A stretch of 64,000 bases of DNA, taken from contig JAQSWS010000027.1 of the NCBI GenBank assembly GCA_029266495.1, positions 1-64,000 of the forward strand, written 5' to 3'. Below the pieces are notes generated by a model. It saw nothing but the letters and a program-made list of their open reading frames with translations. It was not told the origin of the DNA and made no database searches. This document shows positions 36,625 through 46,098 of this stretch, in pieces (the first letter of the stretch is position 1; every line of letters starts with the position of its first letter). This stretch comes from Rariglobus sp. GTDB lineage: Bacteria; Verrucomicrobiota; Verrucomicrobiia; Opitutales; Opitutaceae. Position numbers and translations under genes: made by a program.

Positions 36625-38277
36625 ATGCGCATCGGCCTCGCTCAGCTCAACACCATCGTCGGCGACCTCCCCGGCAACCGCCGGCTCATTCTGGACGCCT
36701 ACCACACGCTCGTCGCCCAAGGCGCCGAACTGGTCGTCTACCCCGAGCTGGTGATCTGCGGCTACCCGCCGCGCGACCTTCTCTTTAAACGGAGCTTCGT
36801 CCCCGACATCGAGGCCACGCTCGCCGACATCGCCGCCCGCATCGGTGACGTGCCCGCGCTCATCGGCACCGTCGCCGTCAATCCCGCCGCATCCGGCCGC
36901 CGCTTCTTCAACGCCGCCGCCTTCTGCCAGCAGGGCCGCATCGTCAGCGTCGCCCACAAATGCCTCCTGCCCACCTACGACGTGTTCGACGAGGATCGTT
37001 ACTTCGAGCCCGCCGCATCGCCCCCGCTGGTCCTCGCCCTCAACGGCAAAAAAATCGGCATCACCATTTGCGAGGACATCTGGACGCATCCTCAACTCGC
37101 CCCGCGCAACCTCTACCATTTCGAACCGCTTCAGTCGCTCGCCGGCCAGGGTCTCGACCTGATGGTCAACCTCTCCGCCAGCCCCTGGCATCATGGCAAA
37201 GGCCACCTGCGCACCCAGCTCGTCACTGACGCCGCCCGCCAGCTCGGCTGCCCGGTCGTCTACGTCAACGCGGTCGGCGGCAACGACGAGCTCATCTTCG
37301 ACGGCCGCAGCCTCGTATCCGGTTCTCAAGGACAGATCATCGCCTCCCTTCCGCCGTTTGTGCCGTCCGTTCGGGTGGTCGACCTCGCATTGTCCTCCGC
37401 ACCCGCATCCGCCGCCACCGGTGACGACCCCGTCAACGAACTCGCCGACGTTCACGCCGCCCTCGTTCTCGGCCTGCGCGACTATGCGCACAAGAGTGGT
37501 TTCAAAAAGGCCCTGATTGCCCTTTCCGGCGGCATCGACTCCGCCCTTGTCGCCGAACTGGCCGTCGAAGCCCTCGGGGCGGACAATGTCATCGGTGTCT
37601 CGCTGCCCTCGGCGATCTCATCGCAACACTCCCGCGACGACGCGCGCGATCTCGCCCGCAATCTCGGCATTCGTTTCGAGACGATCGCCATCGCCGACAC
37701 CGTGGCCGCCGCCGAGACCTCGCTCGGCCCGGTCTTCGCCGGGCGCCCGCGCGACGTGACCGAGGAAAACATCCAGGCCCGCGTGCGCGGCGTCGTGATG
37801 ATGGCGCTCTCCAACAAATTCGGCGCGCTCCTCCTCACCACCGGCAACAAGAGCGAGGTCGCCGTCGGTTATTGCACGCTCTACGGCGACATGTGCGGCG
37901 GACTCGCCGTGATCAGCGATGTCTTCAAGACGCAGGTCTACGACCTCTGCCGGTGGATCAACCGCGATCGCGAGATCATCCCCGTCAATACCATCGAGAA
38001 ACCGCCCAGTGCCGAGCTGCGCCCGGGCCAGGTCGACCAGGACAGCCTCCCACCCTACGAGATCCTCGATGCGATCCTGAAAGGCTACGTCGAGGAAGGC
38101 CTCTCCCGCCGCGACCTCGTCGCCCGGGGTTTTGCCGAGGTGGTCGTCAACGACATCGTCCGCAAGGTCGACCTCAACGAATACAAACGAAAGCAAATGG
38201 CCCCCGGCCTGAAGATCACCCCCCTTGCCTTCGGCGTCGGCCGCCGCATCCCCATCGTCCAAAAATACGTAAATTGA
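36625..38277 (+). CDS. nadE: Glutamine-dependent NAD+ synthetase
   Basis: 550 residues. An N-terminal nitrilase-fold glutaminase domain (Glu in [13 protein letters not shown], Lys in [12 protein letters not shown], Cys in ITICEDIW) frees ammonia, which the C-terminal domain uses to amidate deamido-NAD+. The ATP-binding loop is [38 protein letters not shown] follows. It is upstream of the pigment cluster, 70 nt before its first gene, but is probably housekeeping. Confidence 0.95.
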   Translation: MRIGLAQLNTIVGDLPGNRRLILDAYHTLVAQGAELVVYPELVICGYPPRDLLFKRSFVPDIEATLADIAARIGDVPALIGTVAVNPAASGRRFFNAAAFCQQGRIVSVAHKCLLPTYDVFDEDRYFEPAASPPLVLALNGKKIGITICEDIWTHPQLAPRNLYHFEPLQSLAGQGLDLMVNLSASPWHHGKGHLRTQLVTDAARQLGCPVVYVNAVGGNDELIFDGRSLVSGSQGQIIASLPPFVPSVRVVDLALSSAPASAATGDDPVNELADVHAALVLGLRDYAHKSGFKKALIALSGGIDSALVAELAVEALGADNVIGVSLPSAISSQHSRDDARDLARNLGIRFETIAIADTVAAAETSLGPVFAGRPRDVTEENIQARVRGVVMMALSNKFGALLLTTGNKSEVAVGYCTLYGDMCGGLAVISDVFKTQVYDLCRWINRDREIIPVNTIEKPPSAELRPGQVDQDSLPPYEILDAILKGYVEEGLSRRDLVARGFAEVVVNDIVRKVDLNEYKRKQMAPGLKITPLAFGVGRRIPIVQKYVN

Positions 38278-38280
38278 GCC

Positions 38281-38297
38281 GCGGTCGTTTTGACCGC
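38281..38297 (+). other. Short hairpin after nadE
   Basis: GCGGTC-GTTTT-GACCGC lies 4 nt past the nadE stop. It has no T-run, so it is a weak terminator at best, and may be another GC-rich palindromic repeat. Confidence 0.35.
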
Positions 38298-38347
38298 TGA
38301 TGTCCGGCCATGGACGCCAGATGTTCCTTAGCCGTCAACCCTCCGTC

Positions 38348-39679
38348 ATGGTCTCTCACAATCACACCCACGACTACGACGTCATCGTCATCGGCGCCGG
38401 CCCCGCCGGCAGTTCCGCCGCCACGCGCACCGCCGCGGCCGGCCTGAAGACCCTCGTCGTCGAAAAAGAAACGTTCCCCCGTTTCCGCATCGGCGAATCC
38501 CTCCTCCCCTACGGAAACACCCTCCTGCGCGAAACTGGCGCCTGGCCGAAAATCGAAGCCGCCGGGTTCATCCGCAAATTCGGCGCGAGCTTTCACCTCG
38601 CCGACGGCTCCGCCGACAAGGAAGTCATCTTTGCCAGCGGCATCGTTCCCGGCCTCGACCAGACGTTCCAGGTCGAGCGCTCCAAGTTCGACGCACTCCT
38701 GCTCGATCACGCCCGCGAAACCGGCGCCGAGGTGCGCACCGCCACGACCGTTCGTGCCATCTCGAGCGATGCCGGCGGCCACCGCGTGTCACTCGCCGCC
38801 GCCTCCGCAGGCAATCCCGACGACACGACAGTGGTCACCGCGCGCTGGATCATCGATGCCGGCGGACGCGATCAGCTCTTCCCCAACGAACTCAAACGCG
38901 TGCTCGATCCGTCTCCATTTCCCAAGCGCGTGGCGATTTACAATCATTTCAAAAACGTCCCGCGCGCCGAAGGCTCCGCCGGCGGGCACACCGTGATCGT
39001 CCGCCTGCCCGATGGCTGGTTCTGGATCATCCCCATCGACGCCGAACGCACCTCGGTCGGTCTCGTCACCACGGTCGATGCCATGCGCGAGGCCCGCCTG
39101 CAGCCCGCCGACCTCTTCACCCGCGCGGTCGAGAGCTCCTCGAAGCTTCGTGACCTCATGGCCGGCGCCGCACCCGTGATGTCGTTTCACGTCACCAGCG
39201 ACTACAGTTATTTCCGCCGTGAACTCGCTTCCGGACGCCTCGTGCTCGCCGGCGATGCGGGTGGTTTCTTCGATCCGATTTTTTCCTCGGGCGTCTACAT
39301 GGCCTGTCATTCGGCCAAGCTCGCGTCCGAACTCGTCGTGCGCGCCCACCGCGAAAAACGTCCGCTCACGGCCCGTGAATGCCGTCGCTACACCCGCGCG
39401 GTCAAAACCCACGCCGGCGTCTTCCAGAAGCTCATCGCCGCCTTTTACGACAACGCCAGTTTCTCCGTCTTCATGTGTCCCCGGCCGCCCCTTGGGCTCG
39501 CTCCCGCGATCACTTCGATCGTGGCCGGACACTCCAAACTTACCTGGCCCATTTGGTGGCGCTTCAAGATTTTTCTCCTCGTGTGCCGGCTTCAGCACCA
39601 CCTTCCTATGGTGCCTGATTTACGTATCGCGGAGACGGCTCCAACGGGGTCAACCCGTGTCCGTCCGTCCGTCGCATGA
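38348..39679 (+). CDS. Flavin-dependent halogenase-like oxidoreductase 1
   Basis: 443 residues from MVSHNHTHDYDVIVIG. FAD-binding GAGPAG at 16-21; FPRFRIGESLLP at about 43; RKFGASF with Lys77 at the position of the catalytic Lys of flavin halogenases; WFWIIP (224-229), matching WxWxIP; GRLVLAGDAGGFFDPIFSSG, the second FAD motif. WxWxIP with GxGxxG is the classic flavin-halogenase pair, but some relatives are simple hydroxylases or reductases. In a pigment cluster it could halogenate the aryl head or polyene as in xanthomonadins; it could also be a desaturase-like enzyme. Start 38348 chosen over 38300. Overlaps the next gene by 4 nt. Confidence 0.75.
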   Translation: MVSHNHTHDYDVIVIGAGPAGSSAATRTAAAGLKTLVVEKETFPRFRIGESLLPYGNTLLRETGAWPKIEAAGFIRKFGASFHLADGSADKEVIFASGIVPGLDQTFQVERSKFDALLLDHARETGAEVRTATTVRAISSDAGGHRVSLAAASAGNPDDTTVVTARWIIDAGGRDQLFPNELKRVLDPSPFPKRVAIYNHFKNVPRAEGSAGGHTVIVRLPDGWFWIIPIDAERTSVGLVTTVDAMREARLQPADLFTRAVESSSKLRDLMAGAAPVMSFHVTSDYSYFRRELASGRLVLAGDAGGFFDPIFSSGVYMACHSAKLASELVVRAHREKRPLTARECRRYTRAVKTHAGVFQKLIAAFYDNASFSVFMCPRPPLGLAPAITSIVAGHSKLTWPIWWRFKIFLLVCRLQHHLPMVPDLRIAETAPTGSTRVRPSVA

Positions 39680-41268
39680 TTAACACCTCCTCTTCCATCG
39701 ACTCCCCCCGCTGGGATGTGATCGTTCTCGGCGGTGCCCTTTCGGGCGCATCCACCGCCTGCCTGCTCCTCCGCCGCAATCCCCGCTTGCGCGTGCTCAT
39801 CGTCGAGCGCAGCGAACAGTTCAAACGTCGGGTCGGCGAATCCACCGTCGAGGTCAGCAGCTACTTTCTCGGCCGTGTGCTCGATCTCACCGGGCATCTC
39901 CACGAGAAACATCTCACCAAGCAGGGCCTGCGTTTCTGGTTTAAAAACGAACACACCACCGCGCTCGACGAGTGCAGTGAGACCGGCCCGGGTTACAACG
40001 TCCGCCTTCCCGGATACCAGGTGGACCGAGCCGTCCTCGACGAAGAAGTCCTCTCGCGCGCCATCGCCTCCGGGGCCCGCCTGCTGCGTCCCGCCCGCGT
40101 GACCGACATTACGCTCGTGCCCGGCGGCGAACAGGCCGTCGCCTGGACTTCCGACGACGGACGCTCCGGCACCGAGACCGCTCGCTGGCTGGTGGACGCC
40201 TCCGGCGTGGCCGCGTTGCTCGCGCGCAAAAACGGCTGGCTCGTCCCCAACACCGCGCATCCCATCGCCTCCGCCTGGAGCCGCTGGACCGGCGTGAAAA
40301 ATTGGGATTCGCGCGAACTTGCCGAGAAATTCCCCGCCTGGTCCCGCCGCGCCCACGGCTGGCGCAACAACGCCACCAACCACCTCGTCGGTCTCGGCTG
40401 GTGGGCGTGGTTCATCCCGCTCAAGGGCGGCGACGTGAGCGTGGGCGTGGTCTTCGATCAGCGGATCGTCGACCTGCCCGAGGGCGATCACCTCGGCGAA
40501 CGTCTTCGCACGATGCTGCTGGAGCACCCCATCGCGAAAGAGTTGCTGGCCGGCGCACACTGGCAGGAGGGCGACGTGCACTTCCGTCGCAATCTCGCCT
40601 ATCGCTCCTCCACATTTGCGGGGGATGGTTTCGTCCTCGTGGGCGACGCGGCCGGTTTCATCGATCCGTTTTATTCGCCGGGCATGGACTGGATCAGCTA
40701 CACCGCCAGCGCCGCCGCCGCCCTCGTGGACGGCTCCGCCCGCGGCAAACCCAGGGCCCCGCGCATCGCCCGCCACAACGAGCTGTTTTCCACCAGTTAC
40801 GACCGGTGGTTCCGCGCGGTGTATCAGGATAAATATTACTACATGGGCGACTTCGAGCTCATGACCCTGGCCTTCCGCCTCGACCTCGGGCTCTACTATT
40901 TCGGCGTCGTCTCCCAACCCTTCCGGCGTGGAGCGGAGGCATTGGAAATCCCGACGTTCTCCGGCCCCTACACCAAGCTGCCGTTCCGTTTTATCGCCTG
41001 CTACAACCGCCGGCTCGCCGCCATGGCCCGCTCCCGCCTCCAGCGGGGCGTCTGGGGCCGGCGCAATCACGGCGGCTACTTTGGCTTTCGCAGCTACGAA
41101 CTCACCTGGACCCTGCCGTTCCGTCTGCTCGGCGTGATCGCTCTCTACCTGCGCCTTGAGCTGTGCGAAGGCTGGCGCACCTGGTTCACCGCCCCGGTCA
41201 CCCGGGAAAAACATCTGCCCGAGGCATCGAAAACAACTATCGCCACCGAGAGTGTTGCCCATCCTTAA
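39676..41268 (+). CDS. Flavin-dependent halogenase-like oxidoreductase 2
   Basis: 530 residues. N-terminal Rossmann segment DVIVLGGALSGASTACLLL, a degenerate GxGxxG; RRVGESTVEVSSYFLGRVLDL; Lys82 in LTKQGLRFWF; WAWFIP at 243-248, matching WxWxIP; FVLVGDAAGFIDPFYSPGMDW. The C-terminal 130 residues are longer than in the first enzyme and carry hydrophobic, membrane-proximal helices (RLLGVIALYLRLEL). Two distinct halogenase-like proteins in tandem, not recent copies. The start overlaps the previous stop (ATGA), so expression is coupled. Substrate unknown; the polyene or aryl acyl-ACP is likely. Confidence 0.75.
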   Translation: MINTSSSIDSPRWDVIVLGGALSGASTACLLLRRNPRLRVLIVERSEQFKRRVGESTVEVSSYFLGRVLDLTGHLHEKHLTKQGLRFWFKNEHTTALDECSETGPGYNVRLPGYQVDRAVLDEEVLSRAIASGARLLRPARVTDITLVPGGEQAVAWTSDDGRSGTETARWLVDASGVAALLARKNGWLVPNTAHPIASAWSRWTGVKNWDSRELAEKFPAWSRRAHGWRNNATNHLVGLGWWAWFIPLKGGDVSVGVVFDQRIVDLPEGDHLGERLRTMLLEHPIAKELLAGAHWQEGDVHFRRNLAYRSSTFAGDGFVLVGDAAGFIDPFYSPGMDWISYTASAAAALVDGSARGKPRAPRIARHNELFSTSYDRWFRAVYQDKYYYMGDFELMTLAFRLDLGLYYFGVVSQPFRRGAEALEIPTFSGPYTKLPFRFIACYNRRLAAMARSRLQRGVWGRRNHGGYFGFRSYELTWTLPFRLLGVIALYLRLELCEGWRTWFTAPVTREKHLPEASKTTIATESVAHP

Positions 41269-41288
41269 TCCGCCCCCGCCGTCTCCAC

Positions 41289-41693
41289 ATGGCTTCAGAC
41301 AACACTCCCTCCGCTCCCGCAAAACCCAAACCGGTCAAATCCGGCCCGCTCGACAAGTTTTCCGCTGCCGTGCGTGACGCACACGCACGGTTCCTCGCCA
41401 CCGGCGATATCGACGCGCTCGACACGGTTGTGCTCGCCATCGTGCGCGACCACCAGCCCGCGGAGGCCCGCGCCGCCACGCCCGCCGCACCGCCCGATTC
41501 CGCGTTGCTGATCGGCGACCTTGGCTTCGACTCGCTGGCCCTCGCCGAAATCGTTTTCTTCATCGAGGATCTTTACCAGGTCTCCGTCAGCAACGAGGAG
41601 CTCATGCGTATCACCACGGTCGGCGAACTTCGCGGCTTCATCCGCATCAAGGTCGCCTCCTCCGGCGCCTCGTCGCAGCCACCTTCCTCCTGA
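41289..41693 (+). CDS. Acyl carrier protein-like protein 1
   Basis: 134 residues, long for an ACP: about 45 N-terminal residues rich in Ala, Pro and Lys precede the domain. The phosphopantetheine site is LIGDLGFDSLALAEIVFFIE with Ser82, and the helix III region VSVSNEELMRITTVGELRGF follows. It should carry the growing acyl chain. It follows the second flavin enzyme by 20 nt and precedes the ketosynthase by 7 nt. Confidence 0.85.
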   Translation: MASDNTPSAPAKPKPVKSGPLDKFSAAVRDAHARFLATGDIDALDTVVLAIVRDHQPAEARAATPAAPPDSALLIGDLGFDSLALAEIVFFIEDLYQVSVSNEELMRITTVGELRGFIRIKVASSGASSQPPSS

Positions 41694-41700
41694 CGCCCTC

Positions 41701-42963
41701 GTGTCACGCTCCGCCCTCATCACCGGCCTCGGTTTCATCACAAGCATAGGAAACGACGCCACCTCCGTCTCCGCCAGCCTTCGCGCCGGCCGGCATGGCA
41801 TGGTGGTGCACCCGCTGTGGGACAATCCCAACGTCGCCGTCAAAGTCGCCGCGCCCGTGCGCGGGTTTTTCGTCGATTCGGCAAGCTGGCGCGACTGGAC
41901 CTGGCCGGAACGTTACGAACTGCCGCGCGAAACGCTCCGCAGTCTCGCGCCTCACGGCGTGTATGCCTTCTGCGCCCTTGAACAGGCCCTCGCCGACGCC
42001 GGCCTCACCAAGGCCGACCTCACGGATGGCTCCACCGGTTTGTTCTGCGCCTCCGCCGGCTCGGCGTTCATGCAGTATCACCACCTCTCCCAGGCGCATG
42101 CCGGCAACTTTGAGCGCGGCAATCCCATGGGCGTCGTTTCCGCCATCGCCGGCACGCTCAACTTCAACCTCGCGGCCCACTACGGCATCACCGGCGCGGT
42201 CACCGGGTTTGTCTCCGCCTGCGCCTCATCGAGCCACGCGATCGGCTACGCGCTCGACGAAATCCGTCTCGGCCGCCAGGAGCGCATGATCATCGTCGGC
42301 GCCGAGGAGTTGAACGCCGATACCATCCTGCCGTTCGCTCCGATGCGCGCGCTCTCCGTCAACCCCGACCCCGCGACCGCCTCGCGTCCGTTTGACTCCG
42401 CACGCGACGGGTTTGTCGGCACCGGCGGCGCGGTCGTGCTCATCATCGAGGAGGCTTCGCTCGCCCGCCGTCGCAACGCGACCGCCTATGCCGAGATCCT
42501 CGGCTGGGGCCAGGCTTCCGACGGTCACAGCGTCGCCTCCTCCCATCCCGAAGGCGCCGGTCTCCGCAACGCCATGCAACGCGCCCTCCGCGACGCCGCC
42601 GTCGCGCCTGCGCAGATCGATTACGTCAACGCCCATGCCACCTCGACACCGGTCGGCGACCGCGCCGAGGCGCTCGCCCTGCGAGCCGTGTTCTCCGACG
42701 CCGGCGCCCGTCCGGCTGTGAGCAGCACCAAGGGGCTCACCGGCCACGGTCTTTCCATGGCCGGCGCGATGGAGGCCGGCTTCTGCGCCCTCGCGCTCCG
42801 CGAAGGCTGGATGCCGGGCAACCCCCACCTTGTTAACCCGGATAACTCCTGCGATGGCCTGAACCTTCCACGCGAAACGTTGTCCGTTGCTCCAGCGCTC
42901 GTGCTCAACAACAGCAGCGGCTTCGGCGGCAGCAATGTCTGCCATGTTCTCCGTCGTGTTTGA
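41701..42963 (+). CDS. Beta-ketoacyl-ACP synthase (elongating ketosynthase 1)
   Basis: 420 residues with GTG start 7 nt after the ACP stop. A FabF-type thiolase fold with complete catalytic triad: Cys174 in SACASSSHAIG, His312 in NAHATSTPVGD, His349 in SSTKGLTGHGLSMAGAMEAG. The C-terminal NNSSGFGGSNVCHVLRR is typical. It would condense malonyl-ACP units onto the aryl starter. Related to aryl-polyene ketosynthases by context, but FabF itself cannot be excluded by sequence alone. Confidence 0.9.
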   Translation: MSRSALITGLGFITSIGNDATSVSASLRAGRHGMVVHPLWDNPNVAVKVAAPVRGFFVDSASWRDWTWPERYELPRETLRSLAPHGVYAFCALEQALADAGLTKADLTDGSTGLFCASAGSAFMQYHHLSQAHAGNFERGNPMGVVSAIAGTLNFNLAAHYGITGAVTGFVSACASSSHAIGYALDEIRLGRQERMIIVGAEELNADTILPFAPMRALSVNPDPATASRPFDSARDGFVGTGGAVVLIIEEASLARRRNATAYAEILGWGQASDGHSVASSHPEGAGLRNAMQRALRDAAVAPAQIDYVNAHATSTPVGDRAEALALRAVFSDAGARPAVSSTKGLTGHGLSMAGAMEAGFCALALREGWMPGNPHLVNPDNSCDGLNLPRETLSVAPALVLNNSSGFGGSNVCHVLRRV

Positions 42964-43006
42964 CCCGCGGATCCCCTTTTCTCACTCCCACCCTGTCATC
43001 CCGTTC

Positions 43007-43282
43007 ATGTCCGACCCGCTCATCTCACAACTCAAGGTCCTCGTCGTCGAAACCCTCCGCCTCGAAGACATCGTCGCCGCCGACATTCCCGATGACGAAC
43101 CGCTCATCGGCGGCGGCCTCAGCCTCGACTCCATCGATGCACTCGAACTCGTCGTGCGCCTGGAAAAAGAGTTCGGAATCAAGATCAGCAGCAGCGAGGA
43201 ATCCCGCACCGCCCTCGCCAGCATCGGATCGCTCGCCGCCTACATCCGCGAACACGCCACCGCCGACCGCCTTCCCTCTTAA
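43007..43282 (+). CDS. Acyl carrier protein 2
   Basis: 91 residues, the normal ACP length. Phosphopantetheine Ser42 lies in IGGGLSLDSIDALELVVRLE; EKEFGIKISSSEESRTA follows as helix III. Two ACPs with different sequences are a known feature of aryl polyene clusters. It precedes the second ketosynthase across an 86-bp gap filled by a hexamer-repeat hairpin. Confidence 0.9.
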   Translation: MSDPLISQLKVLVVETLRLEDIVAADIPDDEPLIGGGLSLDSIDALELVVRLEKEFGIKISSSEESRTALASIGSLAAYIREHATADRLPS

Positions 43283-43366
43283 TCTCATTCCCGTTCTCTT
43301 GCTCAGTCCCGTTCGTCAGCAATAACACGAGGGAACGAGCAAGAGTAAGAGAACGGGAACGAACAG
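43283..43366. repeat. Hexamer-based inverted repeat in pigment cluster
   Basis: Arms at 43284-43316 and 43328-43364 are made of degenerate 6-bp units (for example GGAACG, AGCAAG, AGTAAG, AGAACG) and are imperfect complements. It fills the only large gap inside the first half of the cluster and ends next to the start at 43369. Same design as 16231-16311. Confidence 0.75.
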
Positions 43367-43368
43367 AA

Positions 43369-44478
43369 ATGAGCGCATCCCCTTCGCCGATTCGCATCGC
43401 CGCCTGCGGCGCGCTCACCGCCTTTGGCGATGAGTCCGTCACGCTGGCCGCCTTGCTCGACGGGCACCGCGCCTTTGCCTTGGTTCCCGTGCTCGGCCGC
43501 GAAGGCGGCGACTCCGTCCCGCTCGCCCTGTGCGCCGGCCACAATTATGACGAGACGGTTCCCCCCGGCTGGCTCGCACCGCTCCGCACGCTCGTCGATC
43601 GCATCCCCGGCGACGGATGGGGTTCTCCGCGACGTCCGGTCTTTGTCACGAGCAGCAATTTCGGCGTCGGCAGCCTGCACGCGTTTCGCCGCACGGGCGA
43701 GTCCGCCCACCTTGCCCATGGCACGCCTTTCCGCTGCGTGGACTGGCTCGCCGGTCAATTCGGATGGGGTCCGAACGTCACCACCTTTTCCCACGCCTGC
43801 GTCTCCGCCCACCTGGGCTTGTTGCAGGCCTCGCGCGTGCTCGCCGCCGGTCTCGCCGATGAAGCCCTCGTCTTCTCGTTCGATTTTCTCAGCCCGTTTG
43901 TCGCCGGCGGATTTCACGCGTTAAAAATCCTCAACGCCGACCTGCCCACGCCGTATCAGGAGCGCGAAACCGGCTCCATCGGTCTCGGCGATGGCGCCGC
44001 CTTCACGGTGCTCACCCGTGATCACGGCGACTTCACCCTCGCCGCCCAGAGCCTGCACAACGAGATGCACCACTTCACGGCCAATCAGGCCGACGGCACC
44101 GGCTTTGACGCCTGCCTCGCTCCGCTGCTGGGCGCAACCGCCGGGCGCCGCTTCTGGCTCAAGGGCCACGGCACCGGCACGCTTGAAGCCGGCCGGCTCG
44201 AGGCCGGTGTGCTCGCCCGTCATTTTTCCGGCGCTCCCCTGGTCGGCTGGAAGGGCAGCCTCGGCCATACGCTTGGCAGTTGCGGCCTCGTCGAGCTGAC
44301 CATCGCCGCCGCGGCGATTCGCAAGGGCCGCGCTCCCGGCACCGTCGGCAGCGCAGGCCCCGCTTTCACGCCGGATGTCGCCCTGGAGCCTTTCGATCTC
44401 CACGCATTTGACAGCGTTCTCTGCACCAGCAACGCCTTCGGAGGCGCCCACGCCGCCCTCCTTCTCAGCCATGCTTGA
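43369..44478 (+). CDS. Beta-ketoacyl-ACP synthase (ketosynthase 2)
   Basis: 369 residues, shorter than FabF. All three catalytic residues are kept: Cys144 in FSHACVSAHLG, His267 in LKGHGTGTLEAG, His300 in KGSLGHTLGSCGLVE, and the ending is CTSNAFGGAHAALLLS. Divergent from ketosynthase 1, so it may form a heterodimer with it or act at a different step, such as the first condensation. Its stop overlaps the next gene by 8 nt. Confidence 0.85.
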   Translation: MSASPSPIRIAACGALTAFGDESVTLAALLDGHRAFALVPVLGREGGDSVPLALCAGHNYDETVPPGWLAPLRTLVDRIPGDGWGSPRRPVFVTSSNFGVGSLHAFRRTGESAHLAHGTPFRCVDWLAGQFGWGPNVTTFSHACVSAHLGLLQASRVLAAGLADEALVFSFDFLSPFVAGGFHALKILNADLPTPYQERETGSIGLGDGAAFTVLTRDHGDFTLAAQSLHNEMHHFTANQADGTGFDACLAPLLGATAGRRFWLKGHGTGTLEAGRLEAGVLARHFSGAPLVGWKGSLGHTLGSCGLVELTIAAAAIRKGRAPGTVGSAGPAFTPDVALEPFDLHAFDSVLCTSNAFGGAHAALLLSHA

Positions 44479-45148
44479 ACGCTGGATCACCGCCCTTCAC
44501 ATCGAAGACCCGGGCCTCGAGGAGCCCGCCGCCACGCGCGAACGGTTCAAAGACCGTTTCCCCAAAAACGCCACGCGTCGCATGACCCAGCTTGGCCTGC
44601 TGGTCGGTGCCACCCTCGAACCGCTGAAACCCACCGAAAACGATACGCTGGTCTACGCCTCCGGCTACGCCGAAACCCGCGCCATCGAAGGCTACCTCGA
44701 CAGCTTTCCCGGTGCGAGCCCCACGCTCTTTCAAACCTCGATCCATCCGAGCGCGGTCCAACAGGCCCTCATCGTTCACCAGCAGCCCGTGCGTCAGTTT
44801 TTCCCGCTGACCGGCGGAGCGCACCTGCCCGTCCACGCCCTCCAGGTTGCGATGCTCGCCGAAACTCCCCGCACCCTCCTCTGCGGCGGCGAGGAACGCG
44901 GCACCTGGCTCCTCGAAAACCACTCGGCCAGCGATCGCGCATTCGCCTTCGCACTTGCGCTCTCCGCTTCACCCGAAGGCGCGATTGGCCGTCTCACGCT
45001 CGCGTGCGACGAATTGACGGACGTCCCCCGTGTCGCCGATGCGGCCATTCCTTTCGCGCTGCCCGACTTCTTTGACGTGCTCCACACCCGCCGTCCTTTT
45101 AACGGCTGCATCGCACCGTCCCGTCGACTGAAGCTCACCTGGTTATGA
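44471..45148 (+). CDS. Ketosynthase-like partner protein (N-terminal domain-2 type)
   Basis: 225 residues, about half a ketosynthase. It has a thiolase-like pattern (RRMTQLGLLVGATLE, DTLVYASGYAETRAIEGYL, TSIHPSAVQQALIVHQ) but no catalytic Cys or His pair. It resembles the Ketoacyl-synt_2 proteins present in aryl polyene clusters, which are thought to serve as chain-length or priming partners. It overlaps both neighbours by a few bases, implying coupled synthesis. Function is inferred from context. Confidence 0.65.
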   Translation: MLERWITALHIEDPGLEEPAATRERFKDRFPKNATRRMTQLGLLVGATLEPLKPTENDTLVYASGYAETRAIEGYLDSFPGASPTLFQTSIHPSAVQQALIVHQQPVRQFFPLTGGAHLPVHALQVAMLAETPRTLLCGGEERGTWLLENHSASDRAFAFALALSASPEGAIGRLTLACDELTDVPRVADAAIPFALPDFFDVLHTRRPFNGCIAPSRRLKLTWL

Positions 45149-46098
45149 ACGCGCCCGTGGTCACTCACCGCCCCGACTCGGCAACCATTGTAGCTCCCGG
45201 CTACTCCCGTCCGCCGCGTAATCCCGGCCCGAGTTGGGGCTTCAGCTTCCTGCGGATTGCCGACCACGTGCTGCCCGAATGGTTTTATCGTCCCCTCCGT
45301 GCCCTGGGCACCTGGGTCGCCTTGTTCGGCATGCCCGCCCAGCGCCGACATTCCCGCGACTACCTGCGCGTCGTCCTCGGACGCGAGCCCTCGACGCGCG
45401 AGGTCTTCCAGCACTTTTTCGTTTTTCAAGAAACACTCATCCTCAAGATGCGTGTCGCCGACGGACGCCCGCATCACGGGGAACTCGCCCCCGGCTCCGG
45501 CGATTTCCGGCAGATCATCCAATCCAGCGAACCCGCGCTGCTCGGCACGTTTCACTTCGCTCACTCCGATCTCACCGGGTTTCTTTTCGGCGGACAGGAA
45601 AAACGCCGCGTCGCCCTCATCCGGCAGCGTGTGGAAAACTCGCGCGACACCGACCAGCTCGCCAGGCGCTTCGCCGGCTGGGTGTCGTTCATCTGGGTCA
45701 ACGCCGGCGAAAATCCCCTGTTCGCAATCAAGGACGCCATCGCGTCCGGAAGCTCGGTCGCGCTCACCTGCGACCGGATCGAGTTCAGCGCCCGCGGCGA
45801 ACCGTTTCACTTTTTGGGCGCGCGCCGGCGGTTCCCTTTCACGATCTACCACCTCGCGTTGATCTTCCAAAAACCGGTGCTGCTCAGCGTCGGCGTTCCC
45901 GGCCGCCCCGGCGAAACCATCGTCCACAGCTCCCCTGCCTGGCGCCCCGATCCCGCGCTGGGCCGCGAGGAGAATTTCGCGCGCGCCCGCGACCATTTCC
46001 AGACCTTCCTCAACCGCCTCGAGGAACTCCTGCGCATCAACCCCTATTGGTGGTTCAACTTCATCGAGCTCAACCCCGAGGTCCCCGCCACATGTTGA
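45145..46098 (+). CDS. LpxL/HtrB-like acyltransferase
   Basis: 317 residues. The acyltransferase pattern GTFHFAHSDLTGF carries an HxxxxD-like active-site His and Asp, followed by FIWVNAGENPLFAIKDAI, SVALTCDRIEF, FPFTIYHLALIFQKPVLL and a C-terminal LLRINPYWWFNF, seen in lauroyl-ACP-type transferases. It might attach the polyene chain to a lipid or sugar acceptor at the inner membrane. The start overlaps the preceding stop (ATGA). Confidence 0.8.
   Translation: MNAPVVTHRPDSATIVAPGYSRPPRNPGPSWGFSFLRIADHVLPEWFYRPLRALGTWVALFGMPAQRRHSRDYLRVVLGREPSTREVFQHFFVFQETLILKMRVADGRPHHGELAPGSGDFRQIIQSSEPALLGTFHFAHSDLTGFLFGGQEKRRVALIRQRVENSRDTDQLARRFAGWVSFIWVNAGENPLFAIKDAIASGSSVALTCDRIEFSARGEPFHFLGARRRFPFTIYHLALIFQKPVLLSVGVPGRPGETIVHSSPAWRPDPALGREENFARARDHFQTFLNRLEELLRINPYWWFNFIELNPEVPATC

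Noticed and set aside
35947-37491. Long open reading frame extending maf upstream to 514 residues
   Set aside because: The extension is antisense to nadE, unlike any Maf protein, and low in complexity. Maf begins at MSQAPLILASASPRR (36528).
39592-41322. A 576-residue open frame on the minus strand opposite the second flavin enzyme
   Set aside because: Glycine- and Ala-rich shadow frame with no motif; the plus-strand enzyme has clear conserved motifs.
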